The translations under genes and the position numbers were made by a program. A DNA stretch of 64,000 nucleotides from Neopestalotiopsis rosae (taxonomy: Eukaryota; Ascomycota; Sordariomycetes; Amphisphaeriales; Sporocadaceae): contig JALGAS010000004.1 in the NCBI GenBank assembly GCA_023078685.1, positions 5,270,001 to 5,334,000 on the forward strand, read 5' to 3'. Shown piece after piece: positions 26,623-38,959 of the stretch; position 1 is the stretch's first letter; the number at the start of each line of letters is the position of its first letter. Under the pieces are notes generated by a model that worked only from the letters and a program-made list of their open reading frames with translations, was not told the DNA's origin and did not search any database.

Positions 26623-27774
26623 ATGGCTACTACTCCCATCTGGGCAAAACAGCCGTTCAAGGCACTATACACAATCGGGTTCATGGTCAAAGTATTAGCG
26701 ATGTTACCACTACTCGTACTTCGCTATGGTCCAAAATCTCTCCGCCCTATACCAGAGCAAAACCTGCGCATCTGTCTGGTGAATGCGCTCTGCCGCCAGC
26801 TCTTCACGTATCAAACCTCCACCCGCTCCAACGGCGTTGCAGGTGTCGAGTCTGATCACCAGAAGGCAAAGGAGCGCTTTGCTCTCGCGCAGCCCGCCGA
26901 GGCGGACCTGTACTGCGGCGTCCTCGAGTCCGACGGGTCAAGACGGCCAGCGGCAGTGGGAGGACTCTGGTTTCCCTCCCCACTGGAACCCAGAACCACA
27001 CCAGTTGCCGGATCCGAAAAGGTCGTGCTGCATTTCCCTGGCGGCGCATTCGTGCTGGCTTTTGGCACTGAAGCCACGGGCCAAGATGTATCTAGAGTCA
27101 TGACGCGGCATTTGCATGCGTCTCGTACCTTGTTGGCCCAGTACCGCGTGAGCACCGGCAGCGACGAGACGCGCTTCCCGGCCGCGATTCAGGACTTGGT
27201 TACTTTTTACTACCACGTGCTATCGCTGGGTGTCGCGCCCGAGAATATCCTCCTGTCGGGCGATTCGGCGGCTGGGAATCTGGTCCTGGGCTTGCTTCGT
27301 TATATCGAGCACCTGAAATCACCCCGGCTTCCGCCCCCGTCTGGGGCCATGCTCTGGTCTCCTTGGGTGCACGTCACGGCGCAGGCGAGCCGGGACTATA
27401 CGGCTTCTCGAAACGCGGAAAACGATCTCTTGGTCGGCGAGGTTTTGCAGTGGGGTGTTGATGCGTATTTGCCCCGCGACAGCAACAACGATGAGGACAG
27501 CGCCAGTCGTCTGCCGTTTATCTCACCCTTGCACCACCCTTTCAAGACTCAAGTGCCGCTATTCATTCACGCAGGTGGGAGTGAGGGTTTCCGCGATACT
27601 GTTGCTGATTTTGCGCTTGAGATGGACGGTATTGAAGGGAATCGTGTTCGATACAGCCAGACGGATCAGGCTTCTCATAACATACTTATATCCCACAAGG
27701 GGTTGGGATTGGATCAAGAGATGGCAGTGGTTGCAGAAGAGGCTAACGAGTTTTTCTCTACTTCTACATCTTGA
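26623..27774 (+). CDS. Alpha/beta hydrolase, HSL/arylacetamide-deacetylase type
   Basis: Single exon, 383 residues. A hydrophobic segment (about 15-33) near the N-terminus may be a membrane anchor. The hormone-sensitive-lipase group is shown by HFPGGAF (137-143), a variant of the HGGG oxyanion motif in which Phe-Pro precede two Gly, and by GDSAAG (213-218) with Ser215 as nucleophile. The His is probably in QASHNILI near 355. Related fungal proteins hydrolyse short acyl esters, often in secondary metabolism or detoxification. The oxyanion motif differs from the strict HGGG, which may alter substrate range. The gene has no visible biosynthetic partner next to it. Confidence 0.9.
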   Translation: MATTPIWAKQPFKALYTIGFMVKVLAMLPLLVLRYGPKSLRPIPEQNLRICLVNALCRQLFTYQTSTRSNGVAGVESDHQKAKERFALAQPAEADLYCGVLESDGSRRPAAVGGLWFPSPLEPRTTPVAGSEKVVLHFPGGAFVLAFGTEATGQDVSRVMTRHLHASRTLLAQYRVSTGSDETRFPAAIQDLVTFYYHVLSLGVAPENILLSGDSAAGNLVLGLLRYIEHLKSPRLPPPSGAMLWSPWVHVTAQASRDYTASRNAENDLLVGEVLQWGVDAYLPRDSNNDEDSASRLPFISPLHHPFKTQVPLFIHAGGSEGFRDTVADFALEMDGIEGNRVRYSQTDQASHNILISHKGLGLDQEMAVVAEEANEFFSTSTS

Positions 27775-28183
27775 TAGGAAGGCGGAGGGTCGTCCTCGCT
27801 AGTAGTGGTATTCATCTAAGATAAAGTGGATCATAACTATACATGGAAGAAAATGATAAAAAATGTATCTCTAGGACTGTAAAGGAATTGTATATCTCAT
27901 CTTTTTGATTGTCTACCCCAGTTGCTATATCATGGACTTCGACGACCCACAAATGTCTATACCAGCACCGTAGCTAACAGCGTCACTATTCTTCCAACTC
28001 CACAAACTCTCTGCTCGTTGCGATACCAATGGGGGAAAGGGCATGCAGCGATGCAGCGACAGTCATGTTAAAATAGAGCTGCCCTTCTTCCATGCGACGT
28101 ATAGATCCGAAGCTCGATGCTTCTCGGCGTGGGTGACTCGTGCTCGAAACAACTGCAGCTAAATTTAAACCCAGACCTAGGAG

Positions 28184-28369
28184 TTAGTTATAGTTATCCA
28201 GTAAGTAATACGAAAATGTGCCTTTGTTTTGCATACACGTTTCTCTTGGTACATCACGATTGCCGAATCGTTTCCACCATCGAAAGCCTTGAACACCGAT
28301 TGCGATTGTGGTCGGGAGCGCGAGCCCTAGTCCGACAATGCCTATGATGGCGTTGGGAGAGATTTCCAT
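28184..28369 (-). CDS. Very small membrane protein, function unknown
   Basis: A 61-codon minus-strand frame starts at ATG 28369. It begins MEISPNAIIGIVGLGLALP, followed by one hydrophobic span and a WWKRFG basic end, then a polar tail. Single-span proteins with this kind of start (short polar head, Asn-Ala-Ile-Ile, hydrophobic helix, Trp/Arg cap) are common unannotated genes in fungi, as far as I recall. I cannot name a function. It could be the first exon of a longer gene. It lies 0.8 kb upstream of the divergent Clr5-ankyrin gene. Confidence 0.45.
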   Translation of the reverse strand: MEISPNAIIGIVGLGLALPTTIAIGVQGFRWWKRFGNRDVPRETCMQNKGTFSYYLLDNYN

Positions 28370-28597
28370 GATGAAATGTTCTGTGAGGCAGCTGCCTGTG
28401 AGATTTGAGTTTTGGGTGTCTGTTTGATTCGATTGAAATAGGACTTTAACAGGATACTCAATAGTCCATGATGGCCAGTTGAGTTGTATATAAGTAGGAG
28501 AGTTCTGAATGACCTCAGGTGAGATACATCAAAGTCCTGGCCCGTCGACACAGTTCATGATTCCAGATTGTGGATTCCAGATCATGGAAAAGGCCAA

Positions 28598-28935
28598 TTA
28601 TGAAGAAAATCCAGCAAGCTTCAAAGCAATGGCCATAGAACAATGCTTACGACACATGGCAAATGATGTGGAGGAAGATAATATTTGTTTTGCGCAGACC
28701 TGGAAGCAATCGGACTGTGGAAAAGACCAATCATAGAATGGCTGTGCGTGAAAGCGCCCGCAGATCTTCGTACCAAGCAAGTTACCTGAATTAGGCATTC
28801 GAGATGGCGCTGTACCACCCACCATGGTACGTAGACGTCTTCAATTGGCTCATCCCGCAGTCCGAATGCAGCTTCCCGTAAAAGGGCTGTGCGGTGCGGC
28901 ATGATCAGATCGTTGTACCAATAAGGTAGAGACAT
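28598..28935 (-). CDS. Candidate 88-residue protein with twin CX3C motif
   Basis: Two minus-strand exons, 28786-28935 and 28598-28714, separated by a 71-bp GTAACT...CACAG intron in phase 0, give 88 residues. Start is MSLPYWYNDLIM. The second exon holds C-FQV-C, 13 residues, then C-RKH-C. A CX3C-X13-CX3C spacing is that of small Tim chaperones of the mitochondrial intermembrane space, but the flanking residues are not a clear match and chance is possible. The intron lacks a strong CTAAC branch site. Without splicing each frame still runs, so a longer single-frame reading is an alternative. Confidence 0.35.
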
Positions 28936-29163
28936 TGCGTACCGGCCTACCCACCAAAACCCACCTATTTAGGTACCCCATCATCAGACGTCGAGATGGA
29001 GGGGGAAAAACAAATGGTATGTTCAGACGGGGCGTTGCACCTAGAGCCTAGCGGATCGCAGCTGTGTATATAGAAAGCACAACACACTTCCCTTTCTGTT
29101 CAACTCACCAGACCCATGGACTACTTCCCAACGATTTCATACTGATACACACAAATTGTGACG

Positions 29164-32100
29164 ATGCCATCTCAATCCGAGTGGGACAGCCAGAAAGATG
29201 TCATACGCGAGCTCTATCTGAACCAAAAGTACAGGCTCAAGGAGTTGCAGGAGCGGATGAACGACGCCGGTTTCGTTGCCACGTAAGTTGTTGTTCAATT
29301 CGTGCCCTAACGCCATACTGACTCGACTGACTGTAATCCAGCAAATCGCAATATGAGACCAAATTCAAGGCCTGGGGATTCTCCAAGAACGCCTCCAATA
29401 TACCTGCGGCTACATGGAAACATGTCAGCTACAAGATGGCGAAGCGGAAACGCGAAAACGAAGACAGCGCTGTTATCATTGACGGTACAGAAGTCGACAG
29501 CAAAAGAGTGAAGAAGGAGATCAGCCGGCACACATATTCTACCATCGAGCAAATCAAACTTGGTCAGTACTACACAATATCCGCACATCGACATTGTCTG
29601 ATTAATCGCTTGTAGAAAGTATCGGCGCACCGTCGCCTCCAGGACCTTTGGTCATAGTCGCAACTCCGCCGAGCAGTCAACCAGGCTTCAGCATCAAACA
29701 TTGTCGGGCTCATTTCCCTTGGCTTGCATTTGTTAGGTCACTGAACACCCGTCTCGTCAGTCTACGCCAAGAAAATGAGACCTCACGGGCGTCTCAACAG
29801 CGGCAGTCTTCATCGCAATCGAGAGCGAGAGCGCAACATAGAGCCATATTCCCTAATCACAATACATCAGTACTTGATGATTGGCAAACGTCTAGTCACA
29901 TCACCACCGGACGCCGGCGCTGGGATCTCATTTACACCATCTTGCCTTACGAATTCAGTACTGAACGTATTGCAGGAATCGAGCATAGCATGTCACTCCT
30001 GTCCACTACTTCAAGTCACTGGGTTCTAAAGCTCCTGATATACCTTGCTTCAAACAATTTCTTGGAATATAGAGATCTTGATGAGATATGGCAGCTGGTA
30101 GAAAAATCAGGTGTCAAGGAATTGGCCACTTTAACACAGTCTCCTCATCTGGGTGAATCATCTCTCACAGCCGCCTTGGAATATTTCTTTCAGGCTGGCG
30201 TCCATACTTGCCGCACGGATATTGTGTCATGGCTGCTTGGAATCGGTGTCGATCCAAACAGAAGGATCAGGTCAAATGACAAAGGGTTGCATTTCCCACT
30301 CGGTATAATGACGGCTCGTATGACGGAGTTTCGTCGCATCACGACTGAGTACAAACCAATGGTACACCTTTTGCTGTCGCGAGGAGCATTGCCATTGAGT
30401 AGATGCTGTGCAGAACACAAGACAGCAGCGCACTTGGCCATAACGGATCCTGCAGTTGATGCGGAGACTTTGGAGAGGTTCTTGCAAGCTGCAGTGATTG
30501 AACAAGGCCAAGAGCGCAGTGTACATCACTTCAAGAATTGCTGTCGCGAACACAGAACAAATTTCGGGATTCCTGGGACACAGCAGCATGGGGATGAGGT
30601 GCTTCTCAAGATGGACTTATTGGCTGAAATGCTCGAGAAGTCGTCCACATCAAGGGAAATCCTACTTTCACCCGAAACTCTTATTCAAGCAGTCGAGTCA
30701 AACAATCACAGACTCATTCGAATAATCCACAGACGTGGGTTGTCAATGGACTGCCACGGCTGGAGTTTACAATCTCCCCTCGCGGTAGCGGCCCGAGGAC
30801 GAGGACGCGAATCAGGAAATATAGAAACCAGCACCTTCAGTCTACTTCTGGAACTTGGTGCATCACCAAATTACAGTCCATCCCCCGAAAGGAACGATTT
30901 ATGTTCTCACGCCCTGCAGGCAGCTGTTCACAGTACACGAGCAGATATTGTCCAAATTCTGATCGAAAAAGGTGCCAGACTTCAAGGAGGTGTTTCTTGT
31001 AACCATGAGAGCCAAAGGAGCCTGATGGATTGTGCTCTGAACACGTTCTCTTTTCAAGAAAGTGGGTCATATGAGGAAGTTATAAAAGCTCTACACGCTG
31101 CCGGACTACCATTTCCTAGAGAATCTTTGCTCTGGTATGTGCAAAACAATGGCAGCCGCCACTCCAATGGCTCCTCTGAGCCGGTCGAGCTACTGCAACT
31201 CCTGATTTCGAAAACTACAGACTGGACATTGAAGTACAACGGAGGATGGACCCTGCTGGATTACGTCGTGAGAAAACGAATGGATGAATTGGAAGAGCTG
31301 ATCATTAAGCGGGGTGCTGTACATTCCCGCAAATTCATACGCAGTTGCTGCCGTGTAAGTTGGGTTCATTTTGATAAACTTGAAACGCTATTCGAAAGAA
31401 TTCCACCCCCTCGAAACGACAAACAGAAAAGAACTCGGCTGTTGTGCCGTTTTCATGCCGCCTTACGTGATGGGAATTTGTGTACACCCTATAAACACAC
31501 GGTTGCTCCGCTTGTTAGAGACCTGCTTCAAGACTTTTCCAAGCTTCCGCGCAGCCCGAAACACGAAGCCTATATCATTCTGCAAGCTTGTGCGACATGG
31601 GACAAAGTTCTCATTCAGCACACCTTGGAGCTTTTCCCTGATACCTACAGTCCTGCCGCCCTCGAAGGACTTCTCTGGAACAACAGAGGATTTGACTTCC
31701 ACTTCTGGCCGTTAATCAAAGATTTATTGGAGCGGCACTTGAACAAGCGTTCGTCCCTGCAGTGGTCTCGGGCAACGAGAATATTCTCCCAAGCTGTCTA
31801 CAGTGAAGTGACAGGAAACAGACTTCCCGGAAACTATTCCACAGGCCGTTCCAGACTCCTGGAGTGGTTCCTTGAACATGACAGGGAGGCTTTTGAGCTA
31901 GCAAACTTGCATCCCTCAAGCTTCTTGATGAACTGTCTTCACCCACCTCACATTTCTGTGTTCCCATTAGCTAGCGCCAATTTGAGGAATCGCAGATCTT
32001 GGAATTGTATGACACCTCTAAACACTGGCCAGATACGAAAGTATGGACTCAAGACGAGCACGTACCTTGGCCATCTCGTTGCACATGATGGGCAGGTCGA

Positions 32101-33076
32101 CCAGATGAGGGATCTGCTGCATCATGGATTGCAACCCAATCGGAGATTTACTTGGGCTCCGACAATGCTTCAGCTTGCCGTTGCTCAAGGAGACTTGGAG
32201 ATGAGTCGTCAACTCCTAGAAGAAGGAGCTAAAGTTGACGCGCGTGCTCCCTGGAGGAATCCTCCGAGGTCCACTGATCACAGATCCTATGGTGCGATTT
32301 GTGGTACATGCGATGATCTCGTCGGACCACAGAGAGGAAGGAATGCGCTGCAGTGGGCTGTGGAAAAGGGCGATGTTCCAATGATCGAACTGTTGCTGGA
32401 AAAAAAAGCCCCTATCAATGATCCTCCAGCATCTTTCGGTGGCGCAACCGCCTTGCAAATTGCTTGTATGCAAGGTTACATTGATATTGCAAAGTTTCTA
32501 ATCGAAAAAGGAGCGGACGTCAACGCAGCTGGAGCCCAGCACTCTGGCAGAACGGCGCTGGAAGGCGCAGCTGAGCTCGGACGACTAGACATGGTATCCC
32601 TGTTGCTTGACAGAGGTTGTCTAGGCCCCGACTCTTCTAGAATGCAGTATATACGGGCCGTGGGCTTTGCACGGGCAGAGGCGCACCATGTTGTGGCAAT
32701 GAAACTGCAGGACTTCGGCGACTGGACCTCTGACGACGAGATCATCTTGAATGACATTGACCTGGAAGACACCGACTTGGACGACTGTTTATCTGAGGAC
32801 CTATCGCAAAACGGTGAAGAGATAAGTGAGGCTGACTTCCATGAGTCAGATGGAAGCTCTCGATTTTCATTATCGCATGATACGGACAGCGAGAGTGAAT
32901 TTGGAGACGATGATGTGACTAGGGGTGATGAAGAAGCTCTAGCATCTGAGAAAGACATCCCCCATAGAACCGTTGACGAATGGGGTGGCTCAGGAACAGG
33001 CCCAGAGCCGGCGCCGCTGCAGCTTCCCCCTTGGGATGATTCGATATATTACTGGGGAGATGACGAGGCAGTTTAA
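29164..33076 (+). CDS. Clr5-domain ankyrin-repeat protein
   Basis: Three exons, 29164-29282, 29342-29562 and 29616-33076, give 1266 residues. The first about 55 residues (SEWDSQKDVIRELYL, LKELQERMND, then YETKFKAWGFSKN) are a Clr5 domain, a small fungal DNA-binding-like fold named after a fission-yeast silencing factor. A long helical region with degenerate ankyrin-like units follows. Clear ankyrin repeats lie near the C-terminus: TMLQLAVAQGDLEMSRQLLE, NALQWAVEKGDVPMIELLLE, TALQIACMQGYIDIAKFLIE and TALEGAAELGRLDMVSLLLD. The tail is very acidic. Clr5-ankyrin fusions are a large variable fungal family; silencing or regulatory roles are guessed, not shown. The two short first introns are needed to join the Clr5 head to the repeats. 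Confidence 0.9.
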
Positions 33077-34732
33077 CGTGGTTGGAGAAGCTGTACACAT
33101 GAGTTGCAATATCCCGACGTTATCAAGAATTCGTAATGAGCCATCTGTGGCGCTGGTTGCTATCTTGGCACAGATGCAAGGCCTAAATTCCATTTGACGG
33201 TGAAAGTTATTGCAAGAAGGCTGGTTCACAAACCAAGGAGGGCTCTCCGCACAATTACTAAAAATAATGATTGATGAATAAAAGTGAGTGAAACATAATA
33301 AAAAAATAAACATTAAAGTATGTTAGAAGTTTCTTTCAAATAAAATAGCTTCTTTTTCCTTCTTTAATCAAGTTCTACATATTAATTCGTCAAAAAAATT
33401 CATACAAACGGGGATCAAAGGAGAGAAGTATAGATAATTAATTACCCGTGCGCTGACTTCTGTTCGTACCTGGTCACGGATAGGCCGTTTATATAGAGTC
33501 CCAATGGAGGGCTTGAGGGGCTTGGAATCTACGCTCCTGCATTTACTAACTGAGGATACGAAAACACTCACCAGCATCAATCCCAACGTACGTGACTCTC
33601 GTCACCCAGGTCCCAGGCCCCAGGTGGCAGCGCCATCATCAGTCCACTGAGACCCATCAAAATGGCCTGACCGGACGGAAGCTATGGGCCCAGGAGCTGA
33701 TATCATTGAATCAATATAGCATAGAGCGTTTACTCAATAGTGCAAGGTTGCCTTGGCTGCATCGGGTCGCAATGTCAGTGTCTTCGATCTCGAATTCCAA
33801 TATATATCCGGAAAGTTAGCATTGGAATAACTGACTCAATCAGTCGCTTTCCAAGCGGGCTCATGTGGTAATGACTTCGGCAATATATTGGCCTGCTTGT
33901 TATTGTTCAAGTCTTGAAAGAACGATTAACTGTAGCATAAAACCACTTCCAGCTAAGTCGCCTGTCGAAACCGTGTCCAAGTTTGACATTATGAAACCAA
34001 TTGCAAGCTGAAGGTTTGGTCTGAGCAGTAGGAAGCTCTGGATATTCGGTAAAATGCTGTTAGTAATTGAATTAATGTACGTGGCATCAATCGCACTGAT
34101 TCATATCTGGCGTAACTATTGTATACATGCAAATTTCGAGTTGCTAGACTGTGCTTTGGTGTTATCTTACATGCTCAAAATGATTCCCTCAAGTCTTGTA
34201 GATTGGGCGGAGTAATAAGCTTATCTATCAAGCTTGAATGTGCCATTCGTAGTGAGGGTTCCACTGATGGAAGGTGCCACTATCGACTAAGTGAAGGGTC
34301 CTGTGCAAATCAGCTTTCGCAGCGCATCACCAAGGGAATGGATCCTTCTCCAAGCATTAAGACACTCTGACAGCCGCATTTTGGGGATTTCCCTTTTCAT
34401 CCTGTTCCATTTCCCGCTGCTCTTCCTCACCTCAGCTGCATTAAAGAAAAATAAAACCCCTGATGTTCAGCGAATGCAGGGGTGACTCTGGAGATGTATA
34501 CGCGGGTGGGGCCGCTCCCTGGGCGCTGGCAGCACTGAGAGATGTACTGGTACCTCAAGTACATGGCCCAACTGCGCTGTATTGCTCAGTACAATCATTA
34601 CTTAAAATGGTCTTCCCTGGCTACATACATACCCGCCCAACTTTTAATATATGTTTTGCGTCACCCTCACCTACATGTCATCTTGCTTTCGGTTTTTCTC
34701 AGCCTGCAATTGAATGGAACCCATCTACAGCC
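33077..34732. other. Intergenic, AT-rich
   Basis: About 1.65 kb with no credible gene. AT-rich with several A/T runs at 33240-33450. The frame of the next gene is open back to 34463 without domain content, so a longer N-terminus there is possible but unsupported. Confidence 0.4.
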
Positions 34733-36196
34733 ATGGAAGGGCTTCCGGATGAAATACTTGACGTGATTGCTGGCTTCCTGCCACAACAGGGTCTTGCTCC
34801 ATATGCCACACTATCAACCCGTTGGCAGCGAGCCATTGAACGGCGCACATTCTCTCGACTTCGGATCCAGAGTACTGATGAAGGATTCAAATCCCTGGGC
34901 CGTTTTGTCAAGCCATGTCGATTCAAATATTTACGACAGCTCTACTTCACCATCGTGGTCCCGTTTCACGAGACGCGCATCAAGAAGAATGAGCAACAGG
35001 CGCGCTTTAGTGCTGCCTTTACCGATGCAATGCGGAAACTGTTCCAGGTCCTGGCTAGTATCGAGTCCTCTGCCAGCAATGCGACCATCACTGAGGCCCA
35101 AAAGAGTGGAATATTTTTGTTTATTCGTGAGATCAACTCGGCGTTGGATACCTGGGACCAGCAAAATAAATTCCTGACGCGACACATCGGACTGGCCGAG
35201 TACGAATCTTTTCCGCTCGTCCAAAGTATATCGCACCTGGGCATGCGTGATCCCGGCCGCAAGCTGGCGCTGCGGGCGGGCATTGAGCTCTCTACGCGAT
35301 TGCCAAATCTACGCGAACTGGATCTTGAAACGATTGAGGAGGAATCAGGGAGATTCGTGTCTCATTCCGGAGCTATTCGAGAGAATCGACGCGGATTTGC
35401 TGAAGCCCTCGCCAAGGCCGACTTTCTCGCAGGACAGAATCTACGTCAATTTACTCTGACCACCGACGACCTGCAGGCAACAGACTTGTTGTTTAAACCT
35501 CGCTTTGTGTTTCCAAACTGCCATGCGAGTACGACCGAGCCGTCATACGATCCCTTGAGCGCGGCAATCCGCACCTTGTCTCATAATCTCACCTCTGTCA
35601 ATCTTTGTGGAACATTCGATAGCTCTCTATTCTGGCCCACTGAATCTGAGCCCAATGATGGCAGCACCTCCGCATCATCATCATTGTCTGAGCACTGGCC
35701 TCACTTGAAGCACACGACCGTCAAGCTGGGACTCTGCACTCCAAACGGAGGTTGGCACTTCAAAGCCAAGCCTGGAGCTCGGGCTCGGAGGGGCTCTTGG
35801 CCACCACCATTGAACGTCCCCAATGAGGATGAAATGCAGGCTCTTTTGGCATCTTGGTCAAAAGCGCTGTCCCAGATGCCCGTTCTAGAATCCGCTACGA
35901 TATGGTTCCATGTGGAAATGGTGATAGAAGAACCCCGTGAGCGCTATACTGATAAATGGGTGGTTGGGTTCCAGGCTCCCGGCCAAGTTCCCGACCCGGT
36001 CATTTTCACATCCCACAACGCAAAAGTCACCATGGAAGAGCTGCAGAACCCAAGGCTGGTTTTTGAGCGGACGAATGGTTGGAGGCCGTGGACAACGACC
36101 ATAGACAGGTTGCGTAAGATAGCAAAGGACAGGTTTCCAGGGAAGGATCTGGTAGAGATTGACGTGGATATGATGAACAAAGTCACCAAGAGATAA
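34733..36196 (+). CDS. F-box protein of unknown target
   Basis: Single exon, 487 residues from ATG 34733. I chose this start because the F-box begins at once: MEGLPDEILDVIAGFLPQQG, then YATLSTRWQRAIERRTFSRL. The F-box (about 1-45) links a substrate receptor to Skp1 in an SCF ubiquitin ligase. The rest is a typical fungal F-box C-terminus with scattered leucine-rich segments (NLRELDLETIEEESGRF, SHNLTSVNLCGTF) but no recognised repeat. The end is a Gly/Trp-containing basic region. Its 3' end faces the LysM gene tail-to-tail at 143 bp. The target cannot be predicted. Confidence 0.88.
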   Translation: MEGLPDEILDVIAGFLPQQGLAPYATLSTRWQRAIERRTFSRLRIQSTDEGFKSLGRFVKPCRFKYLRQLYFTIVVPFHETRIKKNEQQARFSAAFTDAMRKLFQVLASIESSASNATITEAQKSGIFLFIREINSALDTWDQQNKFLTRHIGLAEYESFPLVQSISHLGMRDPGRKLALRAGIELSTRLPNLRELDLETIEEESGRFVSHSGAIRENRRGFAEALAKADFLAGQNLRQFTLTTDDLQATDLLFKPRFVFPNCHASTTEPSYDPLSAAIRTLSHNLTSVNLCGTFDSSLFWPTESEPNDGSTSASSSLSEHWPHLKHTTVKLGLCTPNGGWHFKAKPGARARRGSWPPPLNVPNEDEMQALLASWSKALSQMPVLESATIWFHVEMVIEEPRERYTDKWVVGFQAPGQVPDPVIFTSHNAKVTMEELQNPRLVFERTNGWRPWTTTIDRLRKIAKDRFPGKDLVEIDVDMMNKVTKR

Positions 36197-36339
36197 TCAC
36201 TTGCTACGACAAGAGGCTGCCAAGTACGGGGGTGGCTGCCCTTTTTGGCATCACGCTTAATCAACATTTCTCATTTCATCTCGGATATAACCTACAAGGG
36301 GGCATATTTATTGTTCGCCATCATGTTCCTAGTATCTAT

Positions 36340-38959
36340 CTATGCAGATACACCAATGCAGTAGTAATAGTCAGGCCAGATCTGGGTACCACATGCGCTT
36401 CCATCCGTGCCCAAGACCGTGTTCCAGGTGTACAAGTCGGCGAGCGCGATGCCGTTCCGGTCCGCAATAGCCCAGCAGCTATCGCCGGCCTCCGCCATGT
36501 CCCATTGATTACAGTTGGCCGCCTGGCCGCTCTGCGTCTGACCCGGCGCCGCCGGTGCTGTTGACGTAGGAACACTGGCAGTCGTGGTAGTAGGCGAAGC
36601 AGCCGTGGTTGTGGCACCCGACGACAAGCCCACGCAGTAAGCATAGTCGGGCCACAGACCCGACGAGCAGTCCGATGCCACGGCCGGGTTCCAGGCATAG
36701 AACTGGTCGAGGGTGATGCCGGCGTCATTGGCTAGACTCCAGCAGCCGTCGCCGTCTCCGACGACGGCCCACTTGTTGCACGTTGCTGGCTGACCCGCCT
36801 GCGTAGCCGCCGGCGCCGTGGGTCCGGTTGCCGTGCTGGTTGCACTCGTGCCCGCGGTAGCTGACGCCGAGGTAGTGGTGGGGGGTATTTCCACCTCGCC
36901 ATCCTCTGGCGGATCAGTGGAAACACAGTAGGCATAGTCTATAGTTGAAAGTCAATCGTATTAGTACGTGGAGGAGAGACCGTAAGATTTTCAGACAGAC
37001 TTACTTGTCCATAGGTTGCTGCAGTCAGATCCGACAGCAGGGTTGTACTCGTAGAATTGCTCTACGGTAAGACTATAATAGTCGAAGATGTCGGCGCAGC
37101 CCCACCCTAGAGGTATATCTTCGAAGACGGTGCAGCTTTCGATGTATCCGGCCTGCATAACAGTCAGTCGATTAGCAAATAGTATCGGATGATTTAGTCG
37201 CTTGCAAACATACCCGAATTTCATATGAGTAACTCTTGCCATCTACCTCGGTTGTTTGGTTGTTCGCATCCCAGTACAGTTGGCCGCAGTACGACTTATC
37301 CGAAGCAAAGGCACATTCCGGCAGGGAAACGTTGATGCTGGGATTCCACAGGCCAAAAGACTCTAGTTCGGCAAAGAAGATGTCCGCTGCCAAGGCGCAG
37401 ATACTCAAGTAAGAACTTCCCTCGGTCAGCGTCACATTACTGAACATGGAACCCTCGAAATAGGTGGAGCAGTCCTGGCGGGTCCTGTCCGCCAAGGGAG
37501 ACTGGCTGTTGTTGCGCTCATAAGGCGTCATGGTGGAGTCAGGGAGGAGGGAAAAGGGCGTGGTAGGACCGGCGGCCGTTGTTGTCGTGGCGGCGACAGT
37601 GGACGTGTAGCCCGGCCTTCCCGGGTAGGTGTTGATGTCGCCGACAGCCTTGACGCAGTAGCTCTCCTCGGCAAACAGGTTGGTGCAGTTTTCGTTGATG
37701 GCCGGGTTGAGCGTGATAAAGTCCTCGAGCGAGATGCCGTACTTGAGGCTGAGCAGGTTGCAGTACTCGCCAACGACGACGTCGTGGTACTGTGCGCACC
37801 TTGTCGTGGTATTTTGGGCAATATCGGCGGGGACGGGCACCGCCGTGGCCTCGGCCCCGGCTGAGCTCGTCACCGTCAGGTTGGTAGGCGCCACGTACGG
37901 CTTGCCGGGAGAGCTGACGCACACGCTGGTACCATTCATCTTCTCCAAATTGTAACATCCGGTGTTGATGATGGGATTCCAAGCCCGAAGTTGTGCCTCG
38001 GTGATATTGGCAGTCCGCGCGATGCTGACGCATGTGTCGTTGTTTTGCACCGTGTAGACATTACAGCTGTTGGCGATGCAGAGGCTGCCAGTCGCAGGGA
38101 ATCCAGAGCACCATGCGCTTAGGTCATTGGCATCCAAGAGCCAGCCAGTTCCGACGCTCTGAGATTGAGAGATACTGTAACAGTCATCTCCTGGCTGGAT
38201 TGTATACGTCGTGCCGGTGCACGTAGGAGTGGCTGCAGCCGGCGCAGTAGGGGTGGAAAACCCCAGCGTTGAAGTCGTCATGGGCATATCGGTCACGCCG
38301 CAGCTGGACGTGAGAGACTCATACATGCTCAACGAGGAGATGCGTGGCCCTTCATAGTACGGGGAACCAGCTTCCTGGCGCAGTCTCTTGACATAGCAGA
38401 GATCGCAACTGCTCGCCGCCTCAATACCAGTCTCATTGTTGACCAGAGGCGCCCAGCCGAAGAAAGTGCTGCCAGGATCCGCGAGCTGTGCGGCCGTTCC
38501 AATAACGACATTGCAGAACCGGTCGTCATCCTTGAGACAGGTCAAGGAGAACAGATAGCGTGTGAGATTGGGAATGATGCGGACAGGGACAGACTGAGGT
38601 TCCTCGCCCGTCTCATCAGAATTGAAGTAATTATCCCAGGTCTCTTCGCCACAGCTGCTCACGACCGTGTCCTCATACTGTCCCAAGAGCTTATCGCAGG
38701 CTTCCGTACAGGTGCGATTGAGGGTCTCTTCAGAATAGAAATAACCCTTGATCAGTCTGTTCGCCATGGGATTGCAGACCGACGCCGAGATCTCTTGGGA
38801 CAGCGCAGAAGCACATGATTCAGAAATGTATGAGGGTATCCTCTTCTCGGGGACAATCTGCCAGGCTGCAGACAATTGAATGAGGCAAAACAACAAAAGT
38901 CTATACGCAATATGACCTCGCCCGTGAGGCGGTGTCTGAAATCGTGTGGCCGTGGTCAT
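36340..38959 (-). CDS. Large secreted multi-LysM chitin-binding protein
   Basis: Three minus-strand exons, 37214-38959, 37005-37152 and 36340-36938, give 830 residues. The start is the ATG at 38959, followed by a signal-anchor-like segment (YRLLLFCLIQLSAAW). An N-terminal Cys-rich region of about 230 residues precedes LysM-type modules at about 251-297, 299-350, 388-438, 586-637, 685-737 and 780-830. Each carries the LysM-type NPxI or WNPAV core and a closing Tyr-Cys-Val. Pro/Thr/Ala linkers separate them. LysM modules bind chitin oligomers. Secreted fungal forms hide chitin from hosts or protect the wall. It is divergent to a killer-type chitinase, an arrangement known in fungi, so both probably work on the same polymer. 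The stretch at about 450-582 is a degenerate, Cys-containing module. Confidence 0.93.
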
